A DNA stretch of 64,000 nucleotides from Synechococcus lacustris str. Tous (lineage in GTDB: Bacteria > Cyanobacteriota > Cyanobacteriia > PCC-6307 > Cyanobiaceae): contig NZ_PXVC01000005.1 of NCBI RefSeq assembly GCF_003011125.1, positions 1 through 64,000 on the forward strand, in the 5' to 3' direction. This document shows positions 9,524-20,180 of the stretch, piece after piece. Position numbers and translations under genes: made by a program. The notes beneath the pieces are model-generated. The model worked only from the letters and a program-made list of their open reading frames with translations. It did not search any database and had not been told where the DNA came from. Within the stretch, counting starts at the first letter, position 1. Every line of letters begins with the position of its first letter.

Positions 9524-10600
9524 ATGCAGATCATTAATTCTCCCACGCAAGCTATGGCACCCCGCTGGAGTGCCGATCATTTGCGGCTGCATCAACAGCT
9601 ATTACGGCAGCCGCTGCTGCTACCCCAAGGGGCGCGGCTGCTGCTGGCCGTGTCCGGCGGCCAGGATTCAATGGCACTAGCAGGCTTGCTGCTGGATCTA
9701 AAACGGCTGCACCACTGGTGTTTACATATTTGGCATGGCAACCACCGCTGGCGGCAGGAAGCAAATCAACAGGCAGAACAACTATTGCAATGGGCAGAAA
9801 GCCAAGAAATAGAAAGCCATTGCGATAGTTGGCAAACACCGATTCACACTGAAGCCGCCGCCCGTGAATGGCGCTACAGCTGCCTTGAAAAACAAGCCAA
9901 GGCATTGGCTTGCAGCCATGTGCTCACAGCCCACACCGCCACCGACCGCAGCGAAACCGTGCTGTTGCATCTGGCCCGGGGCAGCCACCGCAAAGGCTTA
10001 GCAAGCCTTAGTAGCGCAAGAACTCTGGTTGAAAATATAACTTTGGTAAGGCCCTTACTCTGCTTTTCTAGATCGGACACCAGCCGCATCTGCGCAGAAT
10101 TAGGGCTGCCAATCTGGCTAGATCCAAGCAACACAGATCCGCGCTTTAGCCGTAATCGCATCCGCACTGAAGTATTACCGGTGCTAGAGCAACTACATCC
10201 AGGTGCCAGCAGGCGGATCGCTGCAATGGCAGAACGATTTGAGGCAGAAGAAGAAAGCCAGCAGCAATTACTAGATCTTGCCCTACAAACTTTACTTGGG
10301 GCGGATCAAAAACTGAAGCGAAGAGAACTTATGGCCATCGGCCAGGTAAATCGCGAACTACTTTTGTTGAACTGGTTGCAACGCCAGGGGGTTGAACCCC
10401 TTGGCGTTGAGCAGTTAAATCAGCTTTGGCCGCAACTTGAAATCAGCCGTGGTGCCAATCAAATGGAATTGGCAAAACAGCAAATTCTGAGTTGGAACAA
10501 ACACTATCTATGGCTTATCAACCCACCGTTGCGCTGGGGCGACGGCGGCGCTGGCGATTATCTTCCTCAGTTTGAGCAACTACCTGAGCTTCAGGCTTAG
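9524..10600 (+). CDS. tilS: tRNA(Ile)-lysidine synthase
   Basis: Converts cytidine 34 of tRNA-Ile(CAU) to lysidine so the tRNA reads AUA and is charged with isoleucine. The N-type ATP pyrophosphatase loop SGGQDS is at residues 44-49, followed by HGNHRWR and a second conserved block HTATDRSETVLLHLARGS. The later stretch FSRNRIRTEVLPVL is also typical. 358 residues fits cyanobacterial TilS. ATG start. The last 83 bases are antisense to the 3' end of the RNase J gene. Confidence 0.95.
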   Translation: MQIINSPTQAMAPRWSADHLRLHQQLLRQPLLLPQGARLLLAVSGGQDSMALAGLLLDLKRLHHWCLHIWHGNHRWRQEANQQAEQLLQWAESQEIESHCDSWQTPIHTEAAAREWRYSCLEKQAKALACSHVLTAHTATDRSETVLLHLARGSHRKGLASLSSARTLVENITLVRPLLCFSRSDTSRICAELGLPIWLDPSNTDPRFSRNRIRTEVLPVLEQLHPGASRRIAAMAERFEAEEESQQQLLDLALQTLLGADQKLKRRELMAIGQVNRELLLLNWLQRQGVEPLGVEQLNQLWPQLEISRGANQMELAKQQILSWNKHYLWLINPPLRWGDGGAGDYLPQFEQLPELQA

Positions 10601-12410
10601 CTTGCTGGGGACGATCCCGTTCCTCCCTTGCCGCCCGAGTTACGGGGGTGCGATCTTCTACAGGATTTTTAGATTTATAAGCAGGGGTACCAGCTGGGGC
10701 TGGCTGCACCAAACAAATAATCATTGGCTCCACCTGCAATTCACGCCTCATGCGCCGCTGTAAACCAACCTCGATTTCCCGTTGCACACCCACCCAATCC
10801 ACATCGGGGGCATTACCACCGGTGTTGCGTGATAACTGATTCCAACGGTTTTCCAATACCCAGCCCACTTCCCGCTCAGCCCACATCGACATCTTGCGGG
10901 GATCAGCAGTGGTAACCACACCGCGAAGGTTCACCCGTGGTGGAGCCACCATCAAACCTTCAGTGCTGATGGCAACAAGAAGGGTGATCACACCATCACC
11001 TGCTAATTGCTGGCGTTCTTTTAAAACGCGCGCATCAACAATACCGTTGCGGGAATTATCAAGCAATTCGATACCAGCCTTCACTGGATCACCCTTACGA
11101 ATTGAATCTGGGGTGAGCTCAACCACATCACCGTTATCGATGATTAATATATTTTCCTCTGGCACACCCATAGATTGAGCGGTGCGGGAATGGCACATCA
11201 ACATGCGATGTTCACCATGCACAGGCACAAAGAAGCGGGGCCTTGTTAGGGCAAGCATCAACTTTTGATCCTCTTGGCTGCCGTGACCTGAAACGTGAAT
11301 ACCTTCGCCTTTGCCATAAACCACCTTGGCACCGAGCATCATCAAGCGATCGATCGTGTTAACAACAGAGATCGTGTTACCTGGAATTGGGCTGGCTGAA
11401 AAGATGATTTTATCGGTGGATTTAACCTGCACCTGGGGGTGCTCACAACGGGAGATGCGGCTGAGGGCAGCGAGGGTTTCACCTTGGCTACCTGTCATCA
11501 ATAAAAGGGTTTCACGATCGGGCAGATCGCGTATTTGCTTAATTGGCACAAATAGATCATCTGGGCAGCGGATATAACCCAATTCCCGGGCCTTAGCAAT
11601 CACGTTGAGCATCGAACGGCCAAGCAAACTAACCTTGCGGCCATGCTTAAGCGCCAGCTCAAGAATCATCGATACCCGATGCACTGAACTAGCAAATGTT
11701 GTGATCAACACGCGGCCTTCTGCACTGCCCACATGGCGATCGAGATTGGGGAATACGGCCCGCTCAGAAGGGGTAAAACCAGGCAGTTCAGCATTGGTGG
11801 AATCACTAAACATGCAGAGCACACCCTGCTCGCCGTATTGGGCCATGCGCTGAATATCGAAATACTCACCATCCACAGGGGTGTGATCAAATTTGAAATC
11901 GCCCGTGAATACAACAACACCCACTGGGGTTGTGATCGCCAATGAAAAACTATCGGCAATTGAGTGGGTGTTGCGGATGAATTCAACCTTAAAATGTTGA
12001 CCAACTTTCACCACATCCCGTGGTGCAACTGTTTGCAGTGTGGTGCGATCTGCCACACCGGCTTCTGCCATCTTGCCCTCGAGCAGCGAAAGGGCTAAGC
12101 GGGGCCCATAAATAATAGGAATATTAAAATGCTTGAGGTGATGGGATATGCCGCCGATGTGATCTTCGTGGCCGTGGGTAACAATCATGCCACGGATACG
12201 TTTTTGATTTTCTCTTAAATAACTTGTATCTGGCATCACCACATTAACGCCATGCATGCCATCGCTTGGAAAGGCGAGGCCCGCATCCACCATCATCAAA
12301 TCATCGCCGTATTCAAATACGCAGGTGTTTTTACCAATCTCATGCAATCCACCTAAGGGAATCACCCGTAGGGCGGGGGTTTTGGTTGCAGATGTTGCGG
12401 AAGTAGCCAT
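10518..12410 (-). CDS. rnj: Ribonuclease J
   Basis: Metallo-beta-lactamase/beta-CASP ribonuclease for RNA maturation and turnover, with endo- and 5' exonuclease activity in the family. The metal-binding motif HGHEDH is at residues 79-84. Further metal ligands sit in FTGDFKFDHTP and in HVSGHGSQED; the C-terminal RNase J region follows. The final ~60 residues are rich in basic residues and glutamine, probably disordered, and most of the tail overlapping tilS is in this low-complexity part. 630 residues, ATG start. The gene follows dapA and asd on the same strand, though about 60 bases separate it from dapA. Confidence 0.95.
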   Translation of the reverse strand: MATSATSATKTPALRVIPLGGLHEIGKNTCVFEYGDDLMMVDAGLAFPSDGMHGVNVVMPDTSYLRENQKRIRGMIVTHGHEDHIGGISHHLKHFNIPIIYGPRLALSLLEGKMAEAGVADRTTLQTVAPRDVVKVGQHFKVEFIRNTHSIADSFSLAITTPVGVVVFTGDFKFDHTPVDGEYFDIQRMAQYGEQGVLCMFSDSTNAELPGFTPSERAVFPNLDRHVGSAEGRVLITTFASSVHRVSMILELALKHGRKVSLLGRSMLNVIAKARELGYIRCPDDLFVPIKQIRDLPDRETLLLMTGSQGETLAALSRISRCEHPQVQVKSTDKIIFSASPIPGNTISVVNTIDRLMMLGAKVVYGKGEGIHVSGHGSQEDQKLMLALTRPRFFVPVHGEHRMLMCHSRTAQSMGVPEENILIIDNGDVVELTPDSIRKGDPVKAGIELLDNSRNGIVDARVLKERQQLAGDGVITLLVAISTEGLMVAPPRVNLRGVVTTADPRKMSMWAEREVGWVLENRWNQLSRNTGGNAPDVDWVGVQREIEVGLQRRMRRELQVEPMIICLVQPAPAGTPAYKSKNPVEDRTPVTRAAREERDRPQQAKPEAQVVAQTEEDNRQRRRRPSATVG

Positions 12411-12472
12411 AGAAACCTTTTAAAAAATTAGTTGGTTGAAAAGATAATGAGCAGCTGCCCATCGCCTTGAGG

Positions 12473-13363
12473 TCAGGTAGGACGCAGGGCGGCAAGTAAA
12501 ACAGCTAAGGATTCCCGCACGGCATTAGAGGCGGGTAGCAATGGCAATCGGGCGGAGCCAACTGGCCAGCCCTCCAGCTCTAGGGCCGCTTTAAGAGGAA
12601 TTGGATTACTGCTGCAAAACAAACCTTTCATCAATGGTAATAGACGCTCATGGATGGCGAGGGCCTTTTGCACTTCCCCGGCAAGAAACGCTTGGATCAT
12701 CTGTTGCAATTCCTCGCCCACCAAGTGGCTTGCCACACTCACAACACCAACGGCTCCGAGGGCCAACATGGGCAAAGTTAATGAGTCGTCGCCGCTGTAA
12801 ATAGCCAACCGATCTCCGCAAACAGCCCGCAGCTGGCTCACCTCATCAACACTGCCACTGGCTGCTTTGTAGGCAACCACATTGGAATAACGCAGCAAAC
12901 GAGCCGTTGTTTCAGGCGCCAGGCTGGCACCTGTTCTGCCGGGAATGTTGTAGAGCATCAAAGGCAAATCAGCTGCCGCTTCCGCCACCGCGGCGAAATG
13001 GGCTTCCATACCCTCCTGGGGTGGCTTGTTGTAATAAGGCACCACCACAAGGGCACCATCGGCGCCAAGGGCTGCGGCCTGCCGGGTTGCTTCCACCGCT
13101 TCGGCGGTGCAATTACTGCCTGTGCCGGCTAAAACCTTGGCCTTTCCAGCAACCGCCAAGTGCACTGCCTGCAACAGGGCATGTTGTTCATCCCAGGAAA
13201 GGGTGGGTGATTCACCAGTGGTGCCACACACCACCAGGGCGTCGGAACCATGCTCCACCAGGTGATGGGCCAAGCGGCCAGCCAAACCGAGGTCAACGGC
13301 CCCATCAGCATCGAATGGGGTAACCATCGCCGTTACCAAACGACCAAATACAGCACTACTCAT
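12473..13363 (-). CDS. dapA: 4-hydroxy-tetrahydrodipicolinate synthase
   Basis: Condenses aspartate semialdehyde with pyruvate, the first committed step to diaminopimelate and lysine. It is a TIM barrel of 296 residues. The GTTGE motif is at 47-51, the catalytic tyrosine in [11 protein letters not shown] near 138, and the Schiff-base lysine in VAYKAASG at 166. Start ATG overlaps the asd stop in an ATGA arrangement (4 bases), so asd and dapA are co-translated; the product of Asd is the substrate of DapA. Confidence 0.97.
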   Translation of the reverse strand: MSSAVFGRLVTAMVTPFDADGAVDLGLAGRLAHHLVEHGSDALVVCGTTGESPTLSWDEQHALLQAVHLAVAGKAKVLAGTGSNCTAEAVEATRQAAALGADGALVVVPYYNKPPQEGMEAHFAAVAEAAADLPLMLYNIPGRTGASLAPETTARLLRYSNVVAYKAASGSVDEVSQLRAVCGDRLAIYSGDDSLTLPMLALGAVGVVSVASHLVGEELQQMIQAFLAGEVQKALAIHERLLPLMKGLFCSSNPIPLKAALELEGWPVGSARLPLLPASNAVRESLAVLLAALRPT

Positions 13364-14388
13364 CGCCCTATCCCCTGCAGTAATTCAGCGATCTGAATGG
13401 CATTCAAAGCCGCTCCCTTACGGATTTGATCACCACAAAGCCATAGTTCAAGGGCATTTGGATTGCTTAAATCCTGGCGAATACGACCCACCGCCACAGC
13501 ATCGCGACCGGTTACATCACTGGGCATTGGGAAGCGGTTAGCGGCAAAATCTTCGATCAATTCCAACCCTGGCGCTGCCGCCAATAGCTCCCGCGCTTCC
13601 TGCACCGGAAAGGGTTGTTCAAATTCCAAATTCACCGCCTCCGAATGGGCCCGCAATACCGGCACCCGCACGCAGGTGGCACTTAAACAAAGATTGCTTA
13701 GGCCCATTATTTTGCGGGTTTCGTTAAGCATTTTCAACTCCTCTTCGCAATAGCCATTGGCCTGCAGAGCGGAATTATGCAAAAACAAATTGAAGGCCAA
13801 GGAATAGGGCAAAACCTCACTTACCGGTTCGCCGCCAGCTAGCACCGTGCTGCTCAATTCCCGCAACTCTTCCATGGCCCTCGCGCCTGCACCACTGGCG
13901 GATTGGTAGGTGCTCACTATCACCCTTTTCAAAGGCCGCCGCGCTGCTAAGGGGGCTAACACCAAACTGAGCAGGATCGTGGTGCAATTTGGATTGGCGA
14001 TTATTCCCTTGTGCTGCAGGGCCGCCTGCGGATTAACTTCCGGCACCACCAAAGGCACCTCTGGATCAAGCCGAAAGGCGCTTGAGTTATCGATAACTAC
14101 AGCCCCCTGCTCCACCGCCAATGGCGCCCACTGGCGCGACACCGAACCCCCAGCTGATGCCAGCAACAGATCAACCCCTTGCAAAGCTGCTGCACTAACG
14201 GGCTGCACCTCTAGGTTTTGCCCCTGCCATGGCAACAAAGCTCCGGCTGAGCGGGGGGAGGCCAGCAGCCTTAATTCCTTAATTGGAAAGGCGCGTTCCT
14301 TCAATAAAGCAAGCAGCTCTTGGCCCACAGCTCCGGTGGCTCCAAGGATGGCAACTGTTTGCGGATTTGCCGCGGCTACGGGAGTCAA
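13360..14388 (-). CDS. asd: Aspartate-semialdehyde dehydrogenase
   Basis: Reduces aspartyl phosphate to aspartate semialdehyde with NADPH, feeding lysine, threonine, methionine and diaminopimelate synthesis. NADP motif GATGAVG is at 16-22 and the catalytic cysteine is C135 in NPNCTT. Later conserved segments include [13 protein letters not shown]. 342 residues, TTG start. The gene overlaps dapA by 4 bases and is divergent from tig with about 107 bases between starts, where promoters for both directions must lie. Confidence 0.96.
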   Translation of the reverse strand: MTPVAAANPQTVAILGATGAVGQELLALLKERAFPIKELRLLASPRSAGALLPWQGQNLEVQPVSAAALQGVDLLLASAGGSVSRQWAPLAVEQGAVVIDNSSAFRLDPEVPLVVPEVNPQAALQHKGIIANPNCTTILLSLVLAPLAARRPLKRVIVSTYQSASGAGARAMEELRELSSTVLAGGEPVSEVLPYSLAFNLFLHNSALQANGYCEEELKMLNETRKIMGLSNLCLSATCVRVPVLRAHSEAVNLEFEQPFPVQEARELLAAAPGLELIEDFAANRFPMPSDVTGRDAVAVGRIRQDLSNPNALELWLCGDQIRKGAALNAIQIAELLQGIGR

Positions 14389-14495
14389 CGGTGGTGGATG
14401 AAATCAAGCGAAACCTGAGAAGAAACAATAGGCGCTTGGGGGGTGTGCACCGGCCTGTTTCTAGGATCACGGGCTTGGTTCCATTTGGCCCACCC

Positions 14496-15875
14496 ATGAG
14501 CAGCACCCTTAAGGTCAGCACTTCTCCCCTCCCCGGCAGTCGTTTAGCCCTTGAGGTGGGGGTACCAGGCAGCCGCTGCCAAGCCTCCTACGAAGCTGCC
14601 CTGCTGAAATTAGGTCGCACGGTGAAGTTGGCTGGCTTCCGCCAGGGCAAGGTGCCGCGCTCGGTGCTGTTGCAACAAATTGGCCCACTGCGGGTGAAGG
14701 CCACCGCCCTTGAAGAATTGGTTGATGCGGTGCTGCGCGATGCCCTAAGCCAAGAAAACCTAGAAGCCCTGGGCCAACCGGAATTAAGCGGTGGCTTCGA
14801 CACGCTTTTGGAGCAATTTGAGCCCGGTAAGGAGCTGCTGCTGAAGCTCGAGATGGATGTGCCACCCACTCCAAAGTTAAAAACCACAAAAGGGCTTAAG
14901 GCAGAGGCCCAGGAGGTGCTCTACAACCCTGAGCGCATCGATGAATTGCTAGAGCAATCCCGCAAGCAACTGGCCACCTTGGTGCCGATTAGTGATCGGG
15001 CTGCCGCCATGGGTGATGTGGCAGTGGTGAGTTTCAGTGGCAGCTTTAGCGATACCAATGAACCGATCAGTGGTGGCAGCGCCGAAAGCCTTGAGGTGGA
15101 ATTGGAGGAGGGTCGAATGATTCCCGGATTTGTAGAAGGGATTGTGGGGCTAAAACTCGGCGCTGAAACCGAGGTGAACTGTGAATTCCCCAGCGACTAT
15201 CAAGATGAAACCTGCCGCGGCCGCGCTGCAAAGTTCAAAATCAGCCTCAACGACCTCAAGGCCAAGGAACTTCCCACGCTTGATGATGCCTTTGCTCAAC
15301 AGGCAAGCGATAAGGAAACCCTGGAGGAGCTGCGGGCCGAATTGGAAACCCGCCTAAAAGCAGATGCCGAAAAACGCCAAAAACAAAACCGCGAGCAGGC
15401 CTTACTCAAGGCTTTAGTGGCGGAACTTGAAGTTGAAATACCAGAGAGTTTGGTTAAAGAGGAGATAAACGCGATGTTGCAGGAAACCGCTGCTGAGATG
15501 GCCCAACAGGGGCTGGATATCAAAAAGCTATTTACCCCTGAGGTGGTGCGCAATTTGGCGAGTAAATCTCGGCCAGAAGCCACCGAACGCCTGCAAAGCA
15601 GCCTTGCCCTGCAAGCCCTTGCCAAGGCGGAGGCCATCAGTGTGGATGCGGCGGTATTGGAAGCAAAAATGAAGGAGGTGATCCGTGGTTTAAGCGACAC
15701 CAACCGGATCGATCAAAACCGCTTGCGGGCTGCGGTGTCGGAAGACCTACTCAAGGAAGCGGTTTTTGCTTGGCTGGAAGCCAATGCCAGCATCACCATT
15801 GTTGGTGCTGAAAAGCCCGCTGAAAGCCCTAAATCAAAAGCCAAGCCCAAGGCAAAGGCTAAAGCCATAGATTGA
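14496..15875 (+). CDS. tig: Trigger factor
   Basis: Ribosome-associated chaperone and peptidyl-prolyl isomerase that meets nascent chains at the exit tunnel. The N-terminal ribosome-binding domain carries the signature GFRQGKVP. A middle FKBP-type domain ([10 protein letters not shown] to the [10 protein letters not shown] block) and a long helical C-terminal arm follow. The tail is Lys/Ala/Pro-rich. I use ATG at 14496 because the frame is open further upstream but that extension has no family resemblance; the protein is then 459 residues. It precedes clpP and clpX, the common bacterial order for folding and degradation genes. Confidence 0.95.
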   Translation: MSSTLKVSTSPLPGSRLALEVGVPGSRCQASYEAALLKLGRTVKLAGFRQGKVPRSVLLQQIGPLRVKATALEELVDAVLRDALSQENLEALGQPELSGGFDTLLEQFEPGKELLLKLEMDVPPTPKLKTTKGLKAEAQEVLYNPERIDELLEQSRKQLATLVPISDRAAAMGDVAVVSFSGSFSDTNEPISGGSAESLEVELEEGRMIPGFVEGIVGLKLGAETEVNCEFPSDYQDETCRGRAAKFKISLNDLKAKELPTLDDAFAQQASDKETLEELRAELETRLKADAEKRQKQNREQALLKALVAELEVEIPESLVKEEINAMLQETAAEMAQQGLDIKKLFTPEVVRNLASKSRPEATERLQSSLALQALAKAEAISVDAAVLEAKMKEVIRGLSDTNRIDQNRLRAAVSEDLLKEAVFAWLEANASITIVGAEKPAESPKSKAKPKAKAKAID

Positions 15876-15895
15876 ATGGAATCCAGCAGCGGCCC

Positions 15896-16519
15896 GTGCT
15901 CAACGCTTTAAGCCACCATCCGGTTCATAGCCATTGGCAAAACACCCTGGTTCCCACCGTGGTGGAGCAATCCGGGCGAGGTGAGCGGGCCTTTGATATC
16001 TATTCAAGGCTCCTGCGGGAAAGGATCATCTTCCTCGGCACACCGATTAATGATGCGGTGGCTGATGCAATCGTTGCCCAGCTGCTTTTCCTGGAAGCGG
16101 AAGACCCTGAGAAAGATATTCAGATCTATTTGAATTCCCCCGGCGGCTCCGTTACGGCTGGCCTCGCCATCTACGACACCATGCAGCAGGTGAGCCCAGA
16201 TGTGGTAACGATCTGTTACGGCCTTGCCGCCAGCATGGGTGCCTTTCTGCTTTGCGGCGGCCGCAAAGGCAAGCGCTTAGCCCTGCCCAATGCCCGGATA
16301 ATGATCCACCAACCCCTTGGTGGCGCCCAGGGACAGGCCGTTGATATTGAAATCCAAGCCAAAGAAATTCTGTTTCTCAAAGAAACGCTCAATGGCTTAA
16401 TGGCCGAACACACGGGCCAACCAATCGAAAAAGTTGCCGAGGATACAGACAGGGACTACTTTCTTTCACCCCATGAGGCTGTGGAATATGGCCTTATCGA
16501 CAAAGTAGTAGTTGATTGA
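15896..16519 (+). CDS. clpP: ATP-dependent Clp protease proteolytic subunit
   Basis: Serine peptidase ring that partners with ClpX. The catalytic serine is in GLAASMGAF, the histidine in MIHQPLGG, and the aspartate in the DTDRDYF region. [19 protein letters not shown] is the conserved mature N-terminus. The start is uncertain: GTG at 15896 leaves an N-terminus ending just before this block as in related picocyanobacteria, while TTG at 15872 overlaps the tig stop. It forms an operon with tig and clpX. Confidence 0.95.
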   Translation: MLNALSHHPVHSHWQNTLVPTVVEQSGRGERAFDIYSRLLRERIIFLGTPINDAVADAIVAQLLFLEAEDPEKDIQIYLNSPGGSVTAGLAIYDTMQQVSPDVVTICYGLAASMGAFLLCGGRKGKRLALPNARIMIHQPLGGAQGQAVDIEIQAKEILFLKETLNGLMAEHTGQPIEKVAEDTDRDYFLSPHEAVEYGLIDKVVVD

Positions 16520-16581
16520 CGATTGACGCGAGCCCTTTTGGGGTTGATCCTGTTTTCTAGGAAGGTAACCAGCAACAGGCG

Positions 16582-17931
16582 ATGGCCAAATTCGATGCCC
16601 ACCTGAAGTGCTCGTTCTGCGGTAAATCGCAGGAGCAAGTGCGCAAGTTGATTGCCGGGCCCGGCGTTTATATCTGCGACGAATGCATCGACCTATGCAA
16701 CGAAATCCTTGATGAGGAGCTGGTGGAAGCCCAAGGAGGTAGCCGCCATGCCCACCAGGAGAACAGTCGTAAAACGGTTCCAAGCAAAAAAGCAACTAAA
16801 CCTGTTCCCACCCTTGCCAGCATCCCGAAACCACGGGAGATAAAAAGTTTCCTTGATCGCCAGGTGGTGGGCCAAGAGGAAGCAAAAAAAGTGCTTTCCG
16901 TTGCTGTTTATAACCACTACAAACGCTTGGCCTGGCAGGGGGATGGCAGTGGTGAACGGGAGGAGAGTGCCACCCGTTTAAGCAAATCAAACATCCTTTT
17001 AATCGGTCCCACGGGCTGCGGTAAAACCCTGCTCGCCCAAACCCTAGCTGAATTGCTTGAGGTGCCTTTTGCCGTGGCTGATGCCACCACCCTCACGGAA
17101 GCCGGCTATGTGGGAGAGGATGTGGAAAATATCCTGCTGCGCTTACTGCAAAAGGCGGATTTAGATGTGGAACAAGCCCAAAGGGGCATTATTTATATTG
17201 ATGAGATCGATAAAATTGCCCGTAAAAGTGAAAATCCATCGATCACCCGCGATGTATCCGGTGAAGGTGTTCAGCAAGCACTACTAAAAATGCTTGAGGG
17301 CACAGTGGCGAATGTGCCACCCCAAGGCGGCCGCAAACATCCCTATCAAGACTGCATTCAAATAGATACCAGCCAGATCCTATTCATCTGCGGCGGGGCA
17401 TTTGTTGGCCTCGAGGATGTGATCCAAAGGCGTTTGGGCCGCAATGCGATCGGATTTGTGCAAACCGACAACAGGGGCCGCAATCGCAATAAGGAATTGG
17501 ATGCCGCCAAGGTATTGCGCCACCTGGAACCCGATGATCTTGTGAAATATGGCCTAATCCCTGAATTCATTGGTCGCATGCCGGTTAGCGCCGTGCTCGA
17601 ACCACTAGATGAGGATGCCCTAGAGGCAATTCTCACCGAACCGCGCGATGCCCTAGTGAAGCAATTTCAAACCCTGCTTTCTATGGATAGTGTGCGTTTG
17701 GAATTTGAACCAGGGGCGATTAGGGCAATTGCGATTGAAGCCAACCGCAGAAAAACTGGCGCCCGGGCCCTGCGCGGAATTGTGGAAGAGCTGATGCTTG
17801 ATTTGATGTACGACCTACCTGGCCGGGATGATGTACCCAAATTTGTTATTACCCAAGAATTAGTGGAAGAACGCCATGGTGCCAAGGTTCTAGCCCATCC
17901 CACCAGCCTGGATCAACAGGAAACGGCCTGA
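16582..17931 (+). CDS. clpX: ATP-dependent Clp protease ATP-binding subunit ClpX
   Basis: AAA+ unfoldase that feeds substrates to ClpP. The N-terminal zinc-binding domain uses C10, C13, C32 and C35. Walker A GPTGCGKT is at 142-149, Walker B is the [11 protein letters not shown] segment, and the pore-loop and sensor regions are intact ([23 protein letters not shown]). 449 residues, ATG start, about 60 bases after clpP. A gene for an LRAT/NC-domain protein begins 4 bases after its stop. Confidence 0.97.
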   Translation: MAKFDAHLKCSFCGKSQEQVRKLIAGPGVYICDECIDLCNEILDEELVEAQGGSRHAHQENSRKTVPSKKATKPVPTLASIPKPREIKSFLDRQVVGQEEAKKVLSVAVYNHYKRLAWQGDGSGEREESATRLSKSNILLIGPTGCGKTLLAQTLAELLEVPFAVADATTLTEAGYVGEDVENILLRLLQKADLDVEQAQRGIIYIDEIDKIARKSENPSITRDVSGEGVQQALLKMLEGTVANVPPQGGRKHPYQDCIQIDTSQILFICGGAFVGLEDVIQRRLGRNAIGFVQTDNRGRNRNKELDAAKVLRHLEPDDLVKYGLIPEFIGRMPVSAVLEPLDEDALEAILTEPRDALVKQFQTLLSMDSVRLEFEPGAIRAIAIEANRRKTGARALRGIVEELMLDLMYDLPGRDDVPKFVITQELVEERHGAKVLAHPTSLDQQETA

Positions 17932-17935
17932 GCCA

Positions 17936-18463
17936 ATGGCCGCGGCCGATCACCTAGAGGTACCTAGGGGCCATGGTTTATTTATGCACCATGGCATCGA
18001 TCTTGGCGATGGAACCGTGGTGCATTATCTAGAGGGAAAACAAATTCTGCGCAGCAGCGTAGAAGAATTCAGCCTAGGTGAACCGCTAAAAATAGTGCCC
18101 CATGCTGATGCTGATCCCGTTGGTGTAACCCTGCGGCGAGCGATGGGACGCTTGGGGGAAGAACGCTACAACCTGTTATTAAATAACTGCGAACACTTTG
18201 CAGTTTGGTGTAAAACCGGTTGCCACCGCAGCAGCCAAGTGGAAAAGGCCTTGGGTTACGGTCAAATGTTATTAGAACAGGGCCTAAATATCAATCAAGA
18301 ACTAAATATTAGCCATGGCCTAAAAGAACTTAAAAATGGCCTAAAAAAATTGGAACAAAAGCGCCAACAACTCAGTGAACAAACCTTTGCAGATCAATTG
18401 CAGGCGGTGGAAACCCTAAAAAGCCAGCTCCAAGATTTACTGAGGGGAAAACCCCAAGCCTGA
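17936..18463 (+). CDS. LRAT/NC-domain protein (NlpC/P60-like acyltransferase or hydrolase)
   Basis: 175-residue protein with an N-terminal lecithin:retinol acyltransferase-like (NC) domain, a circularly permuted papain-like fold. Visible signature elements are histidines in MHHGI (18-19), HYLEG (30-33) and the nucleophile block NNCEHF with Cys85. The C-terminal third (about 110-170) is Lys/Glu/Gln-rich and looks like a coiled coil. There is no signal peptide. Family members act on phospholipids or peptides, but the role here is unknown. It sits 4 bases after clpX and 13 before dnaX, so it is probably in the same transcript. Confidence 0.75.
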   Translation: MAAADHLEVPRGHGLFMHHGIDLGDGTVVHYLEGKQILRSSVEEFSLGEPLKIVPHADADPVGVTLRRAMGRLGEERYNLLLNNCEHFAVWCKTGCHRSSQVEKALGYGQMLLEQGLNINQELNISHGLKELKNGLKKLEQKRQQLSEQTFADQLQAVETLKSQLQDLLRGKPQA

Positions 18464-18476
18464 GTAGCCTCTAGCC

Positions 18477-20180
18477 ATGGCTTACGAACCGCTGCACCAT
18501 AAATACAGGCCCCAGCGGTTTGATCAGCTAGTGGGCCAGGAGGCAATTGCAGCCACCCTTAGCAATGCATTACGCACTGGTCGCATTGCACCGGCCTACT
18601 TATTTAGCGGCCCGAGGGGAACGGGCAAAACCTCCAGCGCTCGCATTCTGGCTCGATCGCTTAATTGCATTGCCAGTGATGGCCCCACGCCAGAACCCTG
18701 CGGTAGCTGCGAATTGTGCCGCTCGATCGCAGCCGGCAGCGCCCTTGATGTGATCGAAATAGATGCCGCATCTAATACAGGCGTAGACAACATCCGCGAT
18801 TTAATCGAACGCTCCCGCTTTGCACCGGTGCAGGCGCGCTGGAAGGTTTATGTGGTGGATGAATGCCACATGCTTTCAACGGCAGCTTTTAATGCCCTAC
18901 TAAAAACCCTGGAGGAACCACCACCAAGGGTGGTGTTTGTGCTCGCCACCACTGATCCCCAACGGGTGTTACCAACGATCTTGAGCCGCTGCCAGCGGTT
19001 TGATTTTCGCCGTATTCCCTTGGGGTCGATGGAAAGTCATTTGGCTTGGATTGCCAAAGAAGAACAAATCCAAATCAATGCAGCAGCCTTGCACCTAGTG
19101 GCCCAATTGGCCCAAGGGGGCCTAAGGGATGCGGAAAGCCTGCTGGATCAACTCAGTTTGCTGCCGCCGCCGGTGGAACCAGAGGCGGTTTGGGAACTAC
19201 TTGGGGCGGTGCCAGAACAGGAATTATTGAGCCTGGCGAGGGCATTGGTTGCAACTGATCCCGTTGGCCTATTGGAAAATTGCCGCGGCCTTCTGGATCG
19301 CGGTAGGGAAGCCACCGCAGTGCTTCAGGGTATTGCGGGTTTATTGCGGGATTTAGTGCTGGCTTTAGCTGCACCGGAGCAACCGGAATTAAGCAGCTTT
19401 TCTCCAGCTAATAGGGCTGAATTACCGGAGTTAGCAAACCAAGCTGGCCTGCAAAAATTACTGGCTTGGCAACAGGGTTTAAAAGGTAGTGAGGCCCAAC
19501 TACGCCAGAGCGCCCAACCGCGTTTATGGCTTGAGGTTTTAATGCTGGGATTACTGGCGGAACAGAGCACTATCAGCGCGCCAACAGCAGTTTCAACACC
19601 AACTACAACCACCACTCCAGCGCAAACTTCTACTCATAGTCAAATTCCAGCTGCAATTCCAAATCCCCCAACTACAGCTACAGCTTCGCCAGTAGAAAAT
19701 CAAAACGGACCCGATTTAACAGCCATTTGGCAACAGATCTTGGCAAGTTTGGAATTACCTTCTACCCGCATGTTGCTATCACAACAGGGCGAACTAGTGC
19801 GGCTTGATAAATCAAAAGCTGTGGTGCGAGTAGCGCCAAATTGGCTGGCGATGGTGCAAAGCCGCCTGCCCCTATTGGAGCAAGCCACTGAGCGGGCCCT
19901 GGGCTCGCCGCGGCAGCTAATGCTGGAAACAGGTAGTGCCCAAACTCATGCACCTATTGAAGTAGCTGCACCGCTAACACCAGTTAAAATTATTCAAAAC
20001 AATCCAGTTATTGAAACCAAGCCAGTTATTGAGAGCAAAGCAGCTGTTGAAAGCAAACAAGAATTTCAACAAGAAACAAAACAACCAAGCCCAAGTAATG
20101 GCATTGAAGTGGAAGCTAAACGCTTAGCTGAATTTTTTAACGGCGAGGTTATAGCGGCCAATAATGAGATAGAAAATTAG
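18477..20180 (+). CDS. dnaX: DNA polymerase III subunits gamma and tau
   Basis: Clamp-loader ATPase that loads the beta sliding clamp. Walker A GPRGTGKT is at 45-52. The zinc module uses C64, C75, C78 and C81, and VVDECHML is Walker B. Residues ~365-410 are a Thr/Pro/Ala-rich linker, followed by a small C-terminal domain and a Glu/Lys-rich tail. 567 residues, ATG start. Its last 32 bases overlap the end of a convergent membrane-protein gene. Confidence 0.95.
   Translation: MAYEPLHHKYRPQRFDQLVGQEAIAATLSNALRTGRIAPAYLFSGPRGTGKTSSARILARSLNCIASDGPTPEPCGSCELCRSIAAGSALDVIEIDAASNTGVDNIRDLIERSRFAPVQARWKVYVVDECHMLSTAAFNALLKTLEEPPPRVVFVLATTDPQRVLPTILSRCQRFDFRRIPLGSMESHLAWIAKEEQIQINAAALHLVAQLAQGGLRDAESLLDQLSLLPPPVEPEAVWELLGAVPEQELLSLARALVATDPVGLLENCRGLLDRGREATAVLQGIAGLLRDLVLALAAPEQPELSSFSPANRAELPELANQAGLQKLLAWQQGLKGSEAQLRQSAQPRLWLEVLMLGLLAEQSTISAPTAVSTPTTTTTPAQTSTHSQIPAAIPNPPTTATASPVENQNGPDLTAIWQQILASLELPSTRMLLSQQGELVRLDKSKAVVRVAPNWLAMVQSRLPLLEQATERALGSPRQLMLETGSAQTHAPIEVAAPLTPVKIIQNNPVIETKPVIESKAAVESKQEFQQETKQPSPSNGIEVEAKRLAEFFNGEVIAANNEIEN

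Noticed and set aside
9524-10600. SGGQDS in tilS as the displaced loop of the deleted guaA segment
   Set aside because: The whole protein is an ordinary TilS with its own family motifs, in the usual position, and its loop differs from the GuaA SGGVDSS.
14283-14495. N-terminal extension of trigger factor
   Set aside because: The frame is open upstream but has no resemblance to trigger factor and would cover the asd start region; ATG 14496 fits the family length.
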